Assembly: GCA_001414485.1 (NCBI GenBank)
Contig: LLEY01000098.1
Coordinates: 1-64,000 of the forward strand
Source of the DNA: Calycina herbarum
Taxonomy: Eukaryota; Ascomycota; Leotiomycetes; Helotiales; Pezizellaceae
DNA length: 64,000 nucleotides
Reading direction: 5' to 3'
The stretch's first letter is position 1. The number at the start of each line of letters is the position of its first letter. Below, in pieces: positions 23,601 through 36,318 of this stretch. The translations under genes and the position numbers were made by a program. The notes beneath the pieces are model-generated. The model made no database searches, was not told the DNA's origin, and was given only the letters and a program-made list of their open reading frames with translations.

Positions 23601-26400
23601 CTTGTTCTAGCCTTAAAGTTATAAATACGAACCTATGTATTTATATTAACTAAAAGTTATTATTCTAGCTTTTTAGTCGATTTCTAGATTATATTCCTAA
23701 ATCTATAGTATACTAAGTATTACTTCCTTATTTCCTATTTTAATAATATTAAATTATATATCTAAGTAGTATCCTTTAATATTAGCTTTCGTTAAAATAG
23801 TTTACTAATTAATAATCTTATTTTAATATATAATATCTATTCTATTAACTACTCCTAGTTAATATAGTCTTATCTCTTTAATTAGAACGTTTAGCTTCCT
23901 CTAAGCTATTAGAGAAATAAAGTTACTCGTTGCTTCTAAGTCTATTATAACTTATAACTTTTTCTCTTATATTTCTATAGTTACTATTAACTGTCTTTCT
24001 TCTAAAGTAGTATTTAACTTTACTTTAATATATTAGACTTTAAAAGATCGATTTTCTCAATTATAATTCTTTCTCTTCTTATTCTTATACTATAGAAAGA
24101 ATCTTACTCTTTCCTTATTAACATATACTACCTTATATACTAATCTATATTCTATAATTTCTATAGTTTTAGGAATTCCTTTTATAAATTACTTTAGTAT
24201 TTGTTTATAATTATATTAGATTTATTCGTAACTAGTTTTTAAAATAGCTTCTATAGACTATAGTTCTCTTTTATATAGATAATCTAAAGTAGCCTCTAGT
24301 ATACTTATCTCTAGTTTTATATAATAAACCTTAAATATATAGTCTCTTAAATTCTTTTCCTTAACTACCTAAATCTAGGACTAAGGAAAGAATACTACTC
24401 TTTTATTATTAGATAAAGCTACTTCGTATATCTAATAATATTCTACTATTCTAATAGGTTTTAGTAAAATTCTTTTAAATCGTTTTTATAATAACTAATC
24501 TAAGGTTAGACTTAGTTTATATTATATTTATTATACTGTTGTTTTCTAAACTGTTTCTATAAACTATAGTTCTCTTATTAATAGATAGTATAATTCTTCT
24601 AGTTCTATTTTAGCCTATCTAGTTATATTAAGCTCTCTTTACTCCTAGAATAGTATACTAAATAGTTATTATAAGTCGTATTTTCTAAATATTAGTTTAT
24701 TATTTCTAATTAATATAACTATAATATATTACTTAAATTCTTTTAGTATAACATGTTTAAGTAGCGTCCTAAGGAAAGGGGTTTTAATTTATCTCTTAAA
24801 TCCTATTAGAACTTACTATATCTATATACTACTCTTATCTAAAATATTATATATCTTCTATATATCTTTAACCTTAGAGTAGGTAGATTCCTTAATTCAT
24901 AGCTAGTTATATATAAGTTCTTTATCCTTAATAGTTTCTTACTTAGTAATTAAGCTAACTAGAGTTATTATCTTAAGGTTATTTCTTATAACTATATATA
25001 TTATTAAGATAGTTAGGTTAACCCCTTATATAATATAAGAACTCTAGAAGTCTAGTTTTTAGTTATTAATAGATACTTATCGATTTCCTTATTTAAAGGT
25101 TCTAAGAAAAGCCTAAGTTTCTCTAACTTTAGAGTCTTTATTTCTTATTTCTCTATCTAAACTAGAAGATAAATCTAATATCTTCGAAGAACTAGTTAAT
25201 AGTAGTAATTTATATTCTACTTAAACAAGTTACTTAGATTCTATTACTAATTATATATTATAATATTCTTTAAAAAGTAGATCTCTATTATTATTAGTAT
25301 CTTAAACACTACTAACTCCTTTATTATTTTTAATCTAGGTTCTATATTCTTATACTTTAAGCTTCTTATCTATAAGTTTAATATAATCGGTTAAGACTAC
25401 TCGTTGTTAAATAGTAGTATTAATTTATTTCTTTCTCTTAAGGTCTTTCTTCTTACTATACTTATTTACTCTATAACCTAGTAAGCTATAATTATAATAT
25501 AAGTTCTACTCGCGTCAACGATTTCGCTCTTCCTAAGAAAGTCCTCCTTTCTTTAAAAAGTTTCTCTTTTATATAGCGTTTACCTCCTTACTATGTTTAT
25601 TAGTATAAGAGTGCTTCTACTTTCCTAACTCTTTACTCTTTTCTCTATACTTAGAGTTACTCTTTCTGAATTTATATAGGTAGTTATCTAGCTAAATAAC
25701 TTCTCTAATTATACCTATAATAGTTAAGAACTATATATTCTATTTAACTATCTTCTTATAGATATATACCTTTAAACCTCTATAAAAGAGTTCTATAAGA
25801 GCGATAGTATTCTATCCTAACTTTGTTCTATAACGTTAAAATTTATTAGCGTAATCGATTACTAATCTAGTCTAGTATAATTCTAACAGCTTACGTATAG
25901 CTGTTTAGATTATATCGAAGTCTTTAAAGACTTTTCTAATAGTTATCTTAAATCCTCTCTAAGATTTAAATATAATCTTAGTTAATTCTATCTTTCTATC
26001 TTTATTCTTATTTTTAAGAAGTCCTCTAAGTATAGCTAGGCCTATTCTAATACTACTTCTCTAAGGTAGGAGATAGCAAAGATAGTTTATAAATTATAAT
26101 TACCTTCGAACTTATTAGAGTTAAAGTTAAAGTAGATGTCTATTTAGAGAAGGAATAAGTCGAGTTTCTTTCGCTTCCTATAATATATATCTAATATCTT
26201 AACTTTAATAGACTTAAGTACTTCGACCTTATAGTACTCAGAGGCGTCTAGTATACTAACATTGTCGTCGTTCCTAGTTAACTATATACCGGCAGGTGTT
26301 CTTCCAGTTACACTTCCAGATGTTTCTATAATATTAACTTAACTAGCATTCGGGCTAGCTGCTACGGCAGGGGTTACTAGGGCTATAGCGACTGAACTTC
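20690..26400 (-). pseudogene. Relic gag-pol of G5
   Basis: Continuous minus-strand homology to the G3 and G2 polyproteins: gag start next to 26417, zinc-knuckle region near 25,500, protease near 24,000, RT motif YLDNIL at 22932-22949, integrase to about 20,900, chromodomain about 20,830-20,710. The 75-codon plus-strand ORF at 21517-21744 lies antisense in the integrase and is a by-product. No stretch of pol is open for more than a short distance. Confidence 0.8.
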
Positions 26401-26417
26401 TAAGCAAGTGCTTAAAG

Positions 26418-26805
26418 TATAACGAAACTTAAACAAACTAAACTCGTTACTTATATTAAAGATATTAAATAAGATAATAAGATTAATAACTAAAGTTAAG
26501 TATAAAGCTCCTATCTAATAGCAGACGTGCTATTCTTATATAGAATCTTTCGTTTATATTTTAGAGTCCTGCTTAGCAGGAGTCCCGAAGATAGAGTCCG
26601 ACTCTATTTCTAGGGCTTCTTAAAACTAGACTCTATTACCTAACTACTCCTAACCAAGTTACGTAATATAACTATAATAAGATCCTAGAATTATATATCC
26701 TACTATATCTAATCCTTTCTTCCTTCTAGGGTTATAATAGTACTCGTCCTATTAGAGCGTCGCCTGGACTTCACTTCGTCACGTGCTGGCACGTGATTCG
26801 TGATA
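26418..26805 (-). repeat. 5' LTR of G5, with internal deletion (388 bp)
   Basis: Matches 19716-20179 but lacks about 76 bases after AACAAACTAAAC, where the partner has the segment leading to ACTCGTTAC. Ends TTCGTGATA before ATAAG. The loss is in the R/U5 part on the minus strand and must post-date insertion, because LTRs are identical when an element integrates. Confidence 0.88.
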
Positions 26806-26810
26806 ATAAG

Positions 26811-27574
26811 CACGTCTAGTAGTTATCTTCTTCTTTTCGATTAAGAGAGTAGAGTCGTTTAAAGAAGTTATATCTTATCTTTAGAGAGAAGTACGAAGTT
26901 AAGTATTCTCTAGACTAAGTATATCGAGTCTTACTATAATCTATTCGTACTATATAAGAGTAATCGGTAGTAGCGTAAGAAGAGAGATATTAGCTTATTA
27001 ACGTTACGTATAAGATTCTTCGTCTGTTTACTAGATAGTATTCGAGGCTCTAGTAGATTAAGAGAGTATAAGAAGAAAGGCTTAGTCTTTGCTTCTACTT
27101 ATACGTCTTCCGCGAGTATTTAGAGAGGTTAGTATAGCTATCGTTCAGAGATATATAACGTATAGCGTTTAGTAATATATAACGTAGATACGTTTAGAGA
27201 TATATAACATATAGCGTTTAGTAATATATAACGTAGATTTATACTAAAGTTTACTTATAATACGTTGTCGAGTCGAGTATCGTTTATACTAAAAACAAAT
27301 TAACAAAGTAGAATATTATAACAGGTCTTCCGAGACGAAGTAATAGTGACTTTGTTATAATATAAACGTTATAGAGTGAACTGCTTACTTACTGTAAATA
27401 GTATAGAGTTAGGCCGAATACTACTATATAAAGCGAATAACAAAGTAAGAAAGAAAGAGAGTTCTAGAGAAATAAGAGCTTATATATAAGAATCTAGTAG
27501 TATACACGTGCTATACTACGCCGTGCGTGCTATACTACACGTGATTAACCCTAGTTTCTCTAACTCTGTAATAA
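26811..27574 (+). pseudogene. Relic coding sequence with a 49-bp tandem repeat, unidentified
   Basis: From about 26815 to 27130 one plus-strand frame is protein-like if TAG/TAA are read as Gln (phrases such as REKYEVKYSL and EERLSLCFYLYVFREYLERL). After it come the tandem repeat at 27142-27239 and about 330 bases with nothing recognisable except short CACGTG motifs near 27510-27545. It is the interrupted target of G5 (its left part is before 19711). No family could be assigned. Confidence 0.3.
27142..27239. repeat. Two-copy 49-bp tandem repeat
   Basis: Units CGTTCAGAGATATATAACG... (27142) and CGTTTAGAGATATATAACA... (27191) repeat with period 49 and differ by C/T and G/A changes. Each unit itself contains ATATATAACG twice. 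Confidence 0.8.
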
Positions 27575-27924
27575 ATTCCGAGAATCTTATTATAGTTATA
27601 TTACGTAACTCGGTTAAGAAGTTAGGTAATAGAGTTCTATTTAAACAAGCTTTAGAAATAGAGTTAGACTCTATTATTTAAGACTTCTCTAAGAAGGACT
27701 TCTAGAGTATAAAGGTTTTATATAAGACTAGCACGTCTGCTATTAGATAGAAGCTTCGTACTTAATCTTAGTTACTTAGTTATTAATATCTTTTAGCTTT
27801 AACTACTTTATATAAGTAACGAGTTCACTTCTAAGTAAATAATCCAGTGTATTCGTACTTCTTATCTATATACTAACTATCGAGACTTAGGTACCTTTGT
27901 TTAGTTAGTTAGAGTTTCGTTATA
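27575..27924 (+). repeat. Truncated LTR of the 464-bp family
   Basis: Plus-orientation LTR lacking its first third. It starts at GAGAATCTTATTATAG and ends GAGTTTCGTTATA, matching the G7 LTR (60,650-60,982). It abuts pogo transposase sequence with no gag after it, so it is a broken solo LTR or the residue of a deletion. Confidence 0.75.
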
Positions 27925-28511
27925 CCTCTCTACTAACGCTAACTCTTAGGTCTCTTAGACTTCTTATAACTCTACTACAGCTCTTTTATAAACAACTCTT
28001 ATTAAAAACCAGATTACTAGTTACTAAGGAAGTTTACTAATATCTATTTTCTAGACAGTTGTTATATTAGTAAAAGATATAAAGAGATTAGCTTATAAAG
28101 TAACACTTTTAACCGCTAAGGTATATATACTTTAAATAGTAAATAAAGCTCTTAGTAAGCGTCGTAGAGCTAAAAAGACTTATATCTATTAAGGTAGTAT
28201 ACTTACTATAGAGAATATATAGGATATTTTAGTATAGAAGAACGTAGATAAGTAGGTTCGACGCGATATATACGTAGAGAGATATAGTTAGAAGAAGAGG
28301 TAATTAACTAGTAGACGCTATAGTACTTATAATAAAGCTAGTTATAATTTCTAAACTTATTAAGTAGATATAGATATATCTAGTTTATTAGATTCTAAGT
28401 AGTTTTAATTAAATTTATATATTATAGTTATTTAATTATACTTTAAAGTAGTAGAGAAGTAGGAAAGTATATAATATACTAATATATATAATATACTAAT
28501 AAACTACGTTA
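27925..28511 (+). mobile_element. 3' part of a pogo-type element (P9)
   Basis: Begins inside the transposase C-terminal region (cf. 50,370 in P7) and runs to a right TIR ending TAAACTACGTTA at 28511. The TIR shows the 17-bp double repeat (TTAGTATATTATATA type). The 5' half has been replaced by the LTR fragment to its left. The Cys/His-type tail common to the pogo relics here lies near 28,260-28,390, eroded. Confidence 0.75.
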
Positions 28512-28712
28512 TTAGTTTCTACTCTATTTAATCGCTTAATTAACGTAGCTTTATAGATTTCTAAGGTTTTTTATATAAAGAATTTTAATAGAAGAGAGAT
28601 CTATAATCTTTATAATAATCTTATATTATACTTTATTAAATAAAGATATTTATATAGAAATTATACTTCGCTTATTTAGTAGAATAGTATTACTACTTAA
28701 TACTAATATATA
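28512..28712. other. AT-rich spacer, nothing recognised
   Basis: RIP-mutated bases between two pogo elements. No frame or repeat end was seen. Confidence 0.4.
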
Positions 28713-30575
28713 TAACGTGGTTTATCAGCACCTCGCTAATATCAGTACCTTGCTACTTTTCCTCTTATAATTTACTTTACTATACGATAAATCAACTATA
28801 ACCTATAAAATTTATTAAAACTAATCAGACTCTGATTAACTAGACATATCTATATCTTCTTAGCAGGTTCGCGTATTATAACTAGCTTTTTTATAAGTAC
28901 TATAGTATCGCTTAGACGGTTGCCCCTCCTTCCGATTACCCCCCTCTGTACGTAAGTCGTGTCGTACCTGCTTATCTATATCCTTCTAGGCTAAAATATC
29001 CTATACATCCTCTACTATAAGTGTACCCCCTTAACGGATACGAGTCTTTTTAGCCCTATGGTGTTTACTTAGGGCTTCATTTGCTGCTCTAAGAGTGTGC
29101 ACCTTAGCAGATAGAAGGGTTATCTTATAGGCTATTTACTCTGTACCCTTTGCTAATATAGTAACTGTCTTAAAGAGTGGGGTTAGCGAGCTCCTCTGAT
29201 AACGGGTAATTCGATTTCGAATAAGAGTTGATTGTGAAAGAGCTTTGGTCGGGTTAGAAGAGGTCTGGGACACCTAAGGGAGGGAGTTGGTACTAGACGG
29301 CCGAGGGGGAGTTGGAGTCTATAACCTTACGTCAAGCTTTGAAAGCACTGCTTATAGGTTAAAAGGCACTAGGCCAGCTCTATAGAATCTAGCTTTAGCA
29401 TTTTAGACTATTATTAACTCTAAATACACTACTTTAAAGGCTAGAAAGAACTTAACCTTAGTAATATAGTTAATATAAGCCTTAATAAAAGTCTTAATTT
29501 AACGACTATACGCCTGTTTCAATATACTAAAACATCTAACATCGAGTAGCTAGGTTAAATAAGAAGAGTAAGGAGGTAGTCTAAGAGTTATAATATTATA
29601 TGCCTTATAGTACTCTTAGAATTCGGCGGATTCGTGACTCTTATACCTATCAAGGACTAGTATACAGTATAGACCCTTTACTCGACTAGTAGTATACTTA
29701 TCGAAGTGTTATAGCTATTCTAGACCTGTCTTGTTATTAGTCTATCTATTACTTATAGGTTTAATTACCTAATCGTTTAGAAGGTCGCCCTTAGTATACT
29801 AATTCGCGAGATAATTCTTCTCTTAAACTACTAAAAATAGAGGCATACTCTAACCTTCGCTATTAATATAAGTAATTATTATAGCCTATTCCTAATTACC
29901 TAGCTGAACTGCCTTACCTCTACTATACTAATCAGCATATATAACTACTATTATAGGGCAGATAACACCTATTATAAAGCCCGTCTTATTAAAGTTATAG
30001 AAGTTGTAATCTAAAACGCTATATTTTACTCTTATATTCTCTACTAGTCGAAACCACATACTAATTAGCTTAGGATCTTCGCATAAGGCCCTTTAGAAGT
30101 TATAAACACGATTAAAACACGTCTTTAAGGCTGGTTATCGTTATATAAATCGATATACCCAAAGCTTTCTAACACGTTTCCCCCTCCGCGATTTAAGAAT
30201 ATAATTTACTATATCTTCTACGCCAGCTAACCGAGGCGCAAACCCTCTAGAATCTAAGTCGAGTATATATTAAAGAAGTACTAACTCTTCTAATTCAGTC
30301 AATTTCTAATTAAGAGGTCGGCGTTCGCTGAGAGTAGTTCGTCTATTTATTCTATTACGAAGTATAAAACGTAGTATGTTATAGAGTTTCGCAGCAGTTA
30401 TAGAGTTAAGTCTTTTAGTAGTTCAAATAGCCTCGATAGCTAGAATAATTCGTACTTCTTAGGTTTAAATAGGCATTATAGTTAGTAAGAAATCGTATGT
30501 CAAAGTTAAGGAGTAAATGATAAGAGGAAAAGTAGCGAGGTACTGATATTAGCGAGGTGCTAATAAACCACGTTA
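28713..30575 (-). mobile_element. Fot1/pogo-type transposon, subfamily B, least eroded copy (P2)
   Basis: Full-length (1.86 kb with the TA duplication). TIRs are ACGTGGTTTATCAGCACCTC and its inverse. The minus-strand transposase relic starts at an ATG near 30,472 (MPI) and keeps the helix-turn-helix, the phrase QYILDLDSRGFAPRLAG (Gln from TAA; about 30,270-30,220), a DDE domain with TGFIIGVI, GNRE, LDRYES and PYSSYL..LLDV blocks, and a Cys/His-type tail. GC content is visibly higher than in P1 or P5, so it is younger or was RIPed for fewer cycles. Stops at Gln/Trp codons still break it. Confidence 0.88.
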
Positions 30576-30660
30576 AAGATTTAAAGAATAGTATAATCTT
30601 AAATAGTTTTTATAATATTATTTATTTCTTTCGCTATATTATTTATCTCTTATATAAGTA
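30576..30660. other. Spacer between P2 and P3
   Basis: 85 AT-rich bases with no feature. Confidence 0.4.
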
Positions 30661-31773
30661 TAACGTGTTTCACAAGCGAGCTAGCTATATAAGCGAGCTA
30701 GCTACTTTTTAAACTTTATAATAATTATTAACTTCTAGTTATATTATCTCTACTAAACAACGTCTAAATGTCTCTTAACGAAAACAAGATTAACTTAGCT
30801 ATCTAAGTACTTGAAAACGACGTGTTAATTACTTAGCGAAGCGCTGCGAAGGCTTATAATACCTCTCGATCTACTATTTCAAGCTAACGCGCTAGAATCT
30901 AACTAAGACGCGATTACGAGCTTAATTCGAAGAAACTTACGAAGCTAGAGAAGGAGGCGATAATTAGACATATATTAAAGTAGGATTCGAGAGAGTTTTC
31001 GCTTATAAAGGATATAGTATAAGATATAGCTAATAACTTACTAAAGAAGCGCGATAGATAGCTTATAGATAGGAACTAGCTAGACAACTTTATTCGACGT
31101 ATATCTAAGCTAAAAACTTAATAGAGTCGTTCTTATAATTATTAACAAGCTTTAACTAAAGATCCGCGGATTATTAGCTTATAGTTTATACTTATATAGT
31201 TATTTAAGAATAAATATAGTATTATAGACGAGGATATATATAATTTTAATAAGACCGGTTTTATAATAGATATTATATTATCTTAGCTTATTATTACAAG
31301 TTTAGAGATATATAAGAGACGTAAAAAAGTTTAGCTAGGTAATCGCGAATAGGTTATAGTTATTTAAGAAGTTAATACGATAGATTAGATAATAGTATTA
31401 ATATAGAAAGAAATTATAGATCTTCGTAAGATAACTAAGTATAAGAGTTATAAAAGGAAATATATTTAGAGTTAAGAGATATTAATAGTAGAGAAGATAA
31501 TTAGTTTCATTACTTCTATAGAAAATAGTAATTAGAAGAGTAGTAGAGAGATAAAAAAGAAGGTTTAGATAAAGAGATACTATAGACGTTATAGTAAAAT
31601 TAGATATAATTCTCGTACTTATTAAGTAGAAATAGTAGATACTAAAGATAGTAACGACTCTAAATAATCTTATAGTATCTTATATAATATAATAGCTTAT
31701 TCTAATATTAAGTAATTTATATTTAAAAATAAGCTATTTAGAAAAGTAGCTAGCTCGCTTATAAAACGCGTTA
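30661..31773 (+). mobile_element. Internally deleted pogo-type element, subfamily C (P3)
   Basis: Left TIR ACGTGTTTCACAAGCGAGCT with two 17-bp repeats. The right TIR has only one. The transposase relic starts at ATG 30768 (MSLNENK, a psq-like HTH) and keeps the first DDE block (YNFNKTGF near 31,230) and GNRE. It then jumps to the C-terminal Cys/His tail (about 31,560-31,660). The second and third catalytic blocks are missing, so the element is 1.1 kb instead of 1.86 kb. It resembles a non-autonomous deletion derivative. Confidence 0.82.
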
Positions 31774-32327
31774 GTAGTTATTCTTCTCGATTTAGTAGCT
31801 TCTTTTATAGCTTAGTTAGTCTCTTAGCTAAATATAATAGCTTATTAGTATATAGCTATACTTTATTAAACTCTTATTATAATAGATTATACTATTTCTA
31901 CTATAGTTTTAAGATTACTTTAGATAGTTATAATAGCTTATATAATAGTTCGAACGTCTAGAGTACTTTAGAATTTAGTAATAAAGACGTTTATAAACGT
32001 GATTATAGTTCTAATTAAAAGCTTTAGTACTAGCTAGTCTCTATTAGACTTATAATAAGTAAGTACTCTTCTAAGATAATTACTAAGGTATATAGTATAC
32101 TTATAGATATTATTAGACTATACTATTACTTAAGACTATAGTATTACTATAATACTTATATTATACTAAGTAATATATATAAGCTTAAGCTTCTTAACTA
32201 ACCAAAAGAAGGACTACTAGATATAGTTTTTATTACTTTATTTTAAAAATTTCATTCTTACTATTTATAAAGTTTTCTCGTTATAGAGTTAGAGAAACTA
32301 GAGATAGATTAAGAGAGAGATTATATA
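31774..32327 (+). pseudogene. Unidentified RIP-eroded relic
   Basis: One plus-strand frame runs almost 180 codons with only Gln-type stops and is very Tyr/Ser/Leu-rich, as expected for a RIPed coding region. No motif was recognised. It is the target into which subfamily A element P5 inserted at 32328. Confidence 0.3.
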
Positions 32328-35300
32328 TAACGTAGTATACTAGGACCTTATAATTATTAGAACCTCGTGAATTTTTTTCTACTCTACTACTTTAAAATAT
32401 AATAAAACTACTAACGTGTTTTATAAGCGAGTCGCCTATATAAGCGAGTCGTCTACTTTTCTTATTACGTACTATATACTACTTTTAAATTATAATAGCT
32501 TAATACTATAACGTTTAATTACCTTCTTAAGAAGCTAATATTATTTTAGTAATCTAAGAACTCGAAAATAACACGTTATTAACTAAATAAAGCACTATAA
32601 AGATTTACTATATTCCTCGAAAGACTCTCTCTAATCGACGCGCTGAAAAGCTCTTACGACGCGATTACTAGCCTAATTCGAAAAAGCTTATAAAGCTAGA
32701 GAAGGAGGTAATAGTTAAATATATATTAGAGTTAGATTTACGAGGGTTTTCGTCTATAAGAGATATAGTATAAGATATAGCTAATAATCTACTAAGAGAG
32801 TGTAATAGAAAGCCTATAGGTAGGAACTAGCTAAATAACTTTATAAAACGTATACCTAAGCTTAAAACTCGATAAAGTCGTTTATATAATCGTTAGTAAG
32901 CTTTAACTGAGAATCCGTGAGTTATTAGCTTATAGTTTACGCTTATATAGTCTATTAAAGAGAAATATAGTATTTAAGATAAGAATATTTATAACTTTGA
33001 CGAAAGTGGCTTTATAATAGAAGTTATTTCATTCTAACTTATTATTATAAGCTTAGAAACACGTAGGAAGCGAAAGCAAGTTTAGCTAGGTAATCGCGAG
33101 TAGGTTATAGTTATTTAGAGAGTTAATATAATAGAATAGGTAATCCTGCTATTTATTATATTCGTAGACAAAGTACTTAATTCTATCTAGTACTAAGATA
33201 TAAATATACTATACGATTAGGTAATTAAGATTAGTAATAACGGCTAGATAAATAATAAGCTTAGAGTTATATAATTAAAGTATTTTAATAAGTATATAAA
33301 GATACAAAGTATAGAAGGATATTATTTATTAATTATTAATAGTTATAAAAGCTATAACTCGCTTGAATTCTAGTAACTCTATAAAGACTTAAATATTATT
33401 ACTCTCTATATACCTCTATACTTATTACACCTACTATAGCCGCTTAATATAGTCTACTTCTCGCTATTAAAGCGAGCGTATAAAGCTGAGATATTAGGCT
33501 TAGCACGGAATTATATTAATTATATTACTAAAGAAACCTTTCTTCTTATATTTAAAGTAGCTTTTTATAAAGCATTTACAAAGGATAATATCTATACGAG
33601 CTTTAAAGAGGCTAGGCTAGTTCTATATAGCCTAGAAGCTGTATTATTAAAGCTTAATTTAAAGCTTCGTACGCTAATACTAATAATACTAGAAGACACT
33701 CTATAAACACCTAAAATACTAAGTAACGTATATGAAATAATAGCTTAATCAACGCTTATTCGAGATCGGATTTAAAGATATTAAGACTCGTTATTATGTT
33801 CTATTATTCAGTCTCTTAATTAACTCGAAAAAGGCTTAACTAAGGTAATATATAATATAGTATTAATACGTAAGGAAATTACTAGTCTTTATATAATAAC
33901 TAAGGCTATAACTAAGTATAAAAGTTATAAGAGGAAGTATATTAAGATTTAAGAGATATTAATAGTAGACGACGTAGCTGATTTAATTATATCTAAGGAA
34001 AATAGTAGCTAGAAACAAGGTAAAGAGTCTAGGAAGAGAGTTCGCGTAGATAGGTACTATAGCCGTTGTAGTAAAACTAGGTATAATTCTTATACTTATT
34101 AGATAGAAATATTAGATATAGAAGATAGCGAAAGTTCTAAATAATACTAGATAGCTTCTATAGTAATAATAACTTTATATAGTATTAATTATTTTATATT
34201 ATAATAACACTAGGTTGAAAAGGTAGACGACTCGCTTATATAGGCGACTCGCTTATAAAACATATTATAATATATTAAATTAATTAAAACTACTTAGAAT
34301 CTAATAAACTAGATATATCTACAACTTCTTAACACGTTTATATATTATAACTAGTTTTTCTATAAGTGTTATAACGTTGTCGAGTCGTTTGTCCTTTATC
34401 TTCTCTACTCTCTCTAGAGCGCTTATTACGTCGAACCTGCTCCTTCGTATTCTTCTAAGCTAATCCGTCTTATATATCCTCTATAGTAAGTATACCTCCT
34501 TCTTAGACACAGGTATTTTTAGCTCTTCAGCGTTTACTAAGAGCTTTATTTACTATTCGAAGTATATAGATCTTAGCGAATAAGAGAGTTACCTTATAAG
34601 CTAATCGCTTTATACCTTTTACTAATAAAGCGATTATCTAGAAAATAGGTGTTAACGAGCTTCCTTAGTAACGAGTAATACGATTCTTAATAAGAGTTAA
34701 TTACGAAAGAGCTTTAGAAGAGTTATAAGAAGTCTAGGAGACCTAAGAGATAGCGTCGGCAGAGAGAGGTCTAGTAGATATAGAAGTTCGTAACTTAATA
34801 TTAAGCTTTAAGATTATAGTCTAGGGTTCTAGAGGTACTAGACCAGCTCTATAAAACCTAGTTTTAGCGTTTTAGGTTATTATTAACTAGTTATAGACTA
34901 TATAAAACGTAAGAAAGAACTTAACCTTAGTAATATAGTTTATCTAAGCTTTAATAAAGGTCTCGATTTAACGCTCGTATATATGTTTAAGAATACTAAA
35001 ACATCTAACGTTAAGTAGCTAGGTTAGATAAGACGAATAAGAAGGTAGGTAAAGAGTAATAATATTATATAACTTATAATACTCTTAGAATACTACTGAT
35101 TTATAACTCTTATATCTATCTAGAACTAATATTCGATATAGCTCTTTTATATAACTATAAGTATACTTATCGAAGTGTTCTAGCTATTCTAAGCTTATCT
35201 TATTATTAGTCTATCTATTACTAGTTAGTTTAATAACCTAGTTATTAGGAAGACTACTCTTAGTATACTAACTAGTAAGGTGATTTTTCTCTTAAACTAC

Positions 35301-35855
35301 TAAGAATAGAGAGATACTTAAACTCTCTCTATTAATATAGATAATTACTATAGTCTATTCCCGATTACCTAGCTAGACAGCCTTACCTCTACTACGTCGA
35401 TTAGCACGTATAATAACTATTCTAGCGTAGATAACATCTATTATAAAACTAGTCTCGTTAAAGTTATAGAAATCGTAGTCTTAGATTCTATATTTCGCTT
35501 ATATATTCTCTACTAGTTGAAACCACGCGCTAATTAGCTTAGGATCTTCGTATAAAGCCTTTTAGAAATCGTAAACGCGATTAAAACGTGTCTTTAGTTC
35601 TAGACGTTATTATATAAATCGTTATACCTAGTTCTTTCTAACACGTTATTCTCTATATAACTCGAGTATATAATTTACTATATCTTCTATACTACCTAGC
35701 CGGGGCGTAAATCCTCTTATATCTAGATTAAGTATATTTTAAATAATTACCTCCTCTTCTATTATAGTTATTTTATAATTTACTAGCTAGCGTTAGCTAA
35801 GAGTAGTTCGACTAGCTATTCTATTAGTAAGTGTAGAATAAGAGACTCTATATAG
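32328..35855 (-). mobile_element. Subfamily A pogo element split by P4, right end lost (P5)
   Basis: Left TIR ACGTAGTATACTAGGACC at 32330. P4 is inserted in a TA at 32412-34267. P5 sequence resumes at 34268 with TAATATATTAAATT, exactly as in P1, and continues through the minus-strand transposase relic to 35855. There the G1 LTR begins, 200 bp short of the expected right TIR. That missing end does not reappear after G1. Confidence 0.85.
32412..34267 (+). mobile_element. Full-length pogo element, subfamily C, nested in P5 (P4)
   Basis: TIRs ACGTGTTTTATAAGCGAGTC (left) and the inverse ending AAAACATATTA (right). TA duplication in the P5 sequence. The plus-strand transposase relic (about 32,525-34,143) keeps RGFSSIRD (CENP-B/Tc5 helix, about 32,740), YNFDESGF (first Asp present, about 32,990), GNRE, and the Cys/His tail RCGKTGHN-like eroded to Tyr (about 34,060-34,110). 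It is the best guide to subfamily C. Confidence 0.88.
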
Positions 35856-36318
35856 TGTTACGAATCATAGAAAGTAGTAAGTAGTTTAGACGACGCTCTA
35901 ATAGAATAAGATACGACATCTAGGAAAGGAAGATAATATAGAAGGAAATTAGTAATACGAAAGGTATTTAAGGGTTTTAGGATCTTATTATTATAAGACT
36001 GTTAGAAGTTATATGTAGTCACGTAACGTGATCGCCTTAATCGCCTTAATCGCTCTAATCGCGAGCGATATAAGCGATATAAGCGATATAGGCGATATAC
36101 TTAGAGAACGAAGGTTCTATATAAGACTAGCACTTCTGCTATTAGATAGAAGCTTCGTACTTAACTTTAGTTATTAATCTTATTATCTTATTTAATATCT
36201 TTAATATAAGTAACGAGTTTACTTCTAAGTAAACAACCTATCGTGTCTATACTTCTTACTTATATACTAACTTTTAAGACTTAGTTATCTTTGTTTAGTT
36301 TATTTAAGTTTCGTTATA
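35856..36318 (+). repeat. 5' LTR of G1 (463 bp)
   Basis: Starts TGTTACGAATCATAG and ends TTTCGTTATA. Contains four GCGATATA units in a row around 36,065-36,098. The five bases before it are TATAG. The sequence just after is CTTTAAGCACC, not a TGG-type primer site. Confidence 0.9.

Larger units (their letters stand above)
19716..26805 (-). mobile_element. Ty3/Gypsy chromovirus G5, full-length
   Basis: LTRs at 19716-20179 (464 bp) and 26418-26805 (388 bp) with target duplication ATAAG (19711-19715, 26806-26810). Nothing is nested inside. The order on the minus strand is LTR, gag, protease, RT (YLDNIL at 22932-22949, second Asp to Asn), integrase, chromodomain, then an opposite-strand accessory ORF before the 3' LTR. 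At about 7.1 kb it gives the clearest view of the family layout. It is inactivated by stops throughout. Confidence 0.92.
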
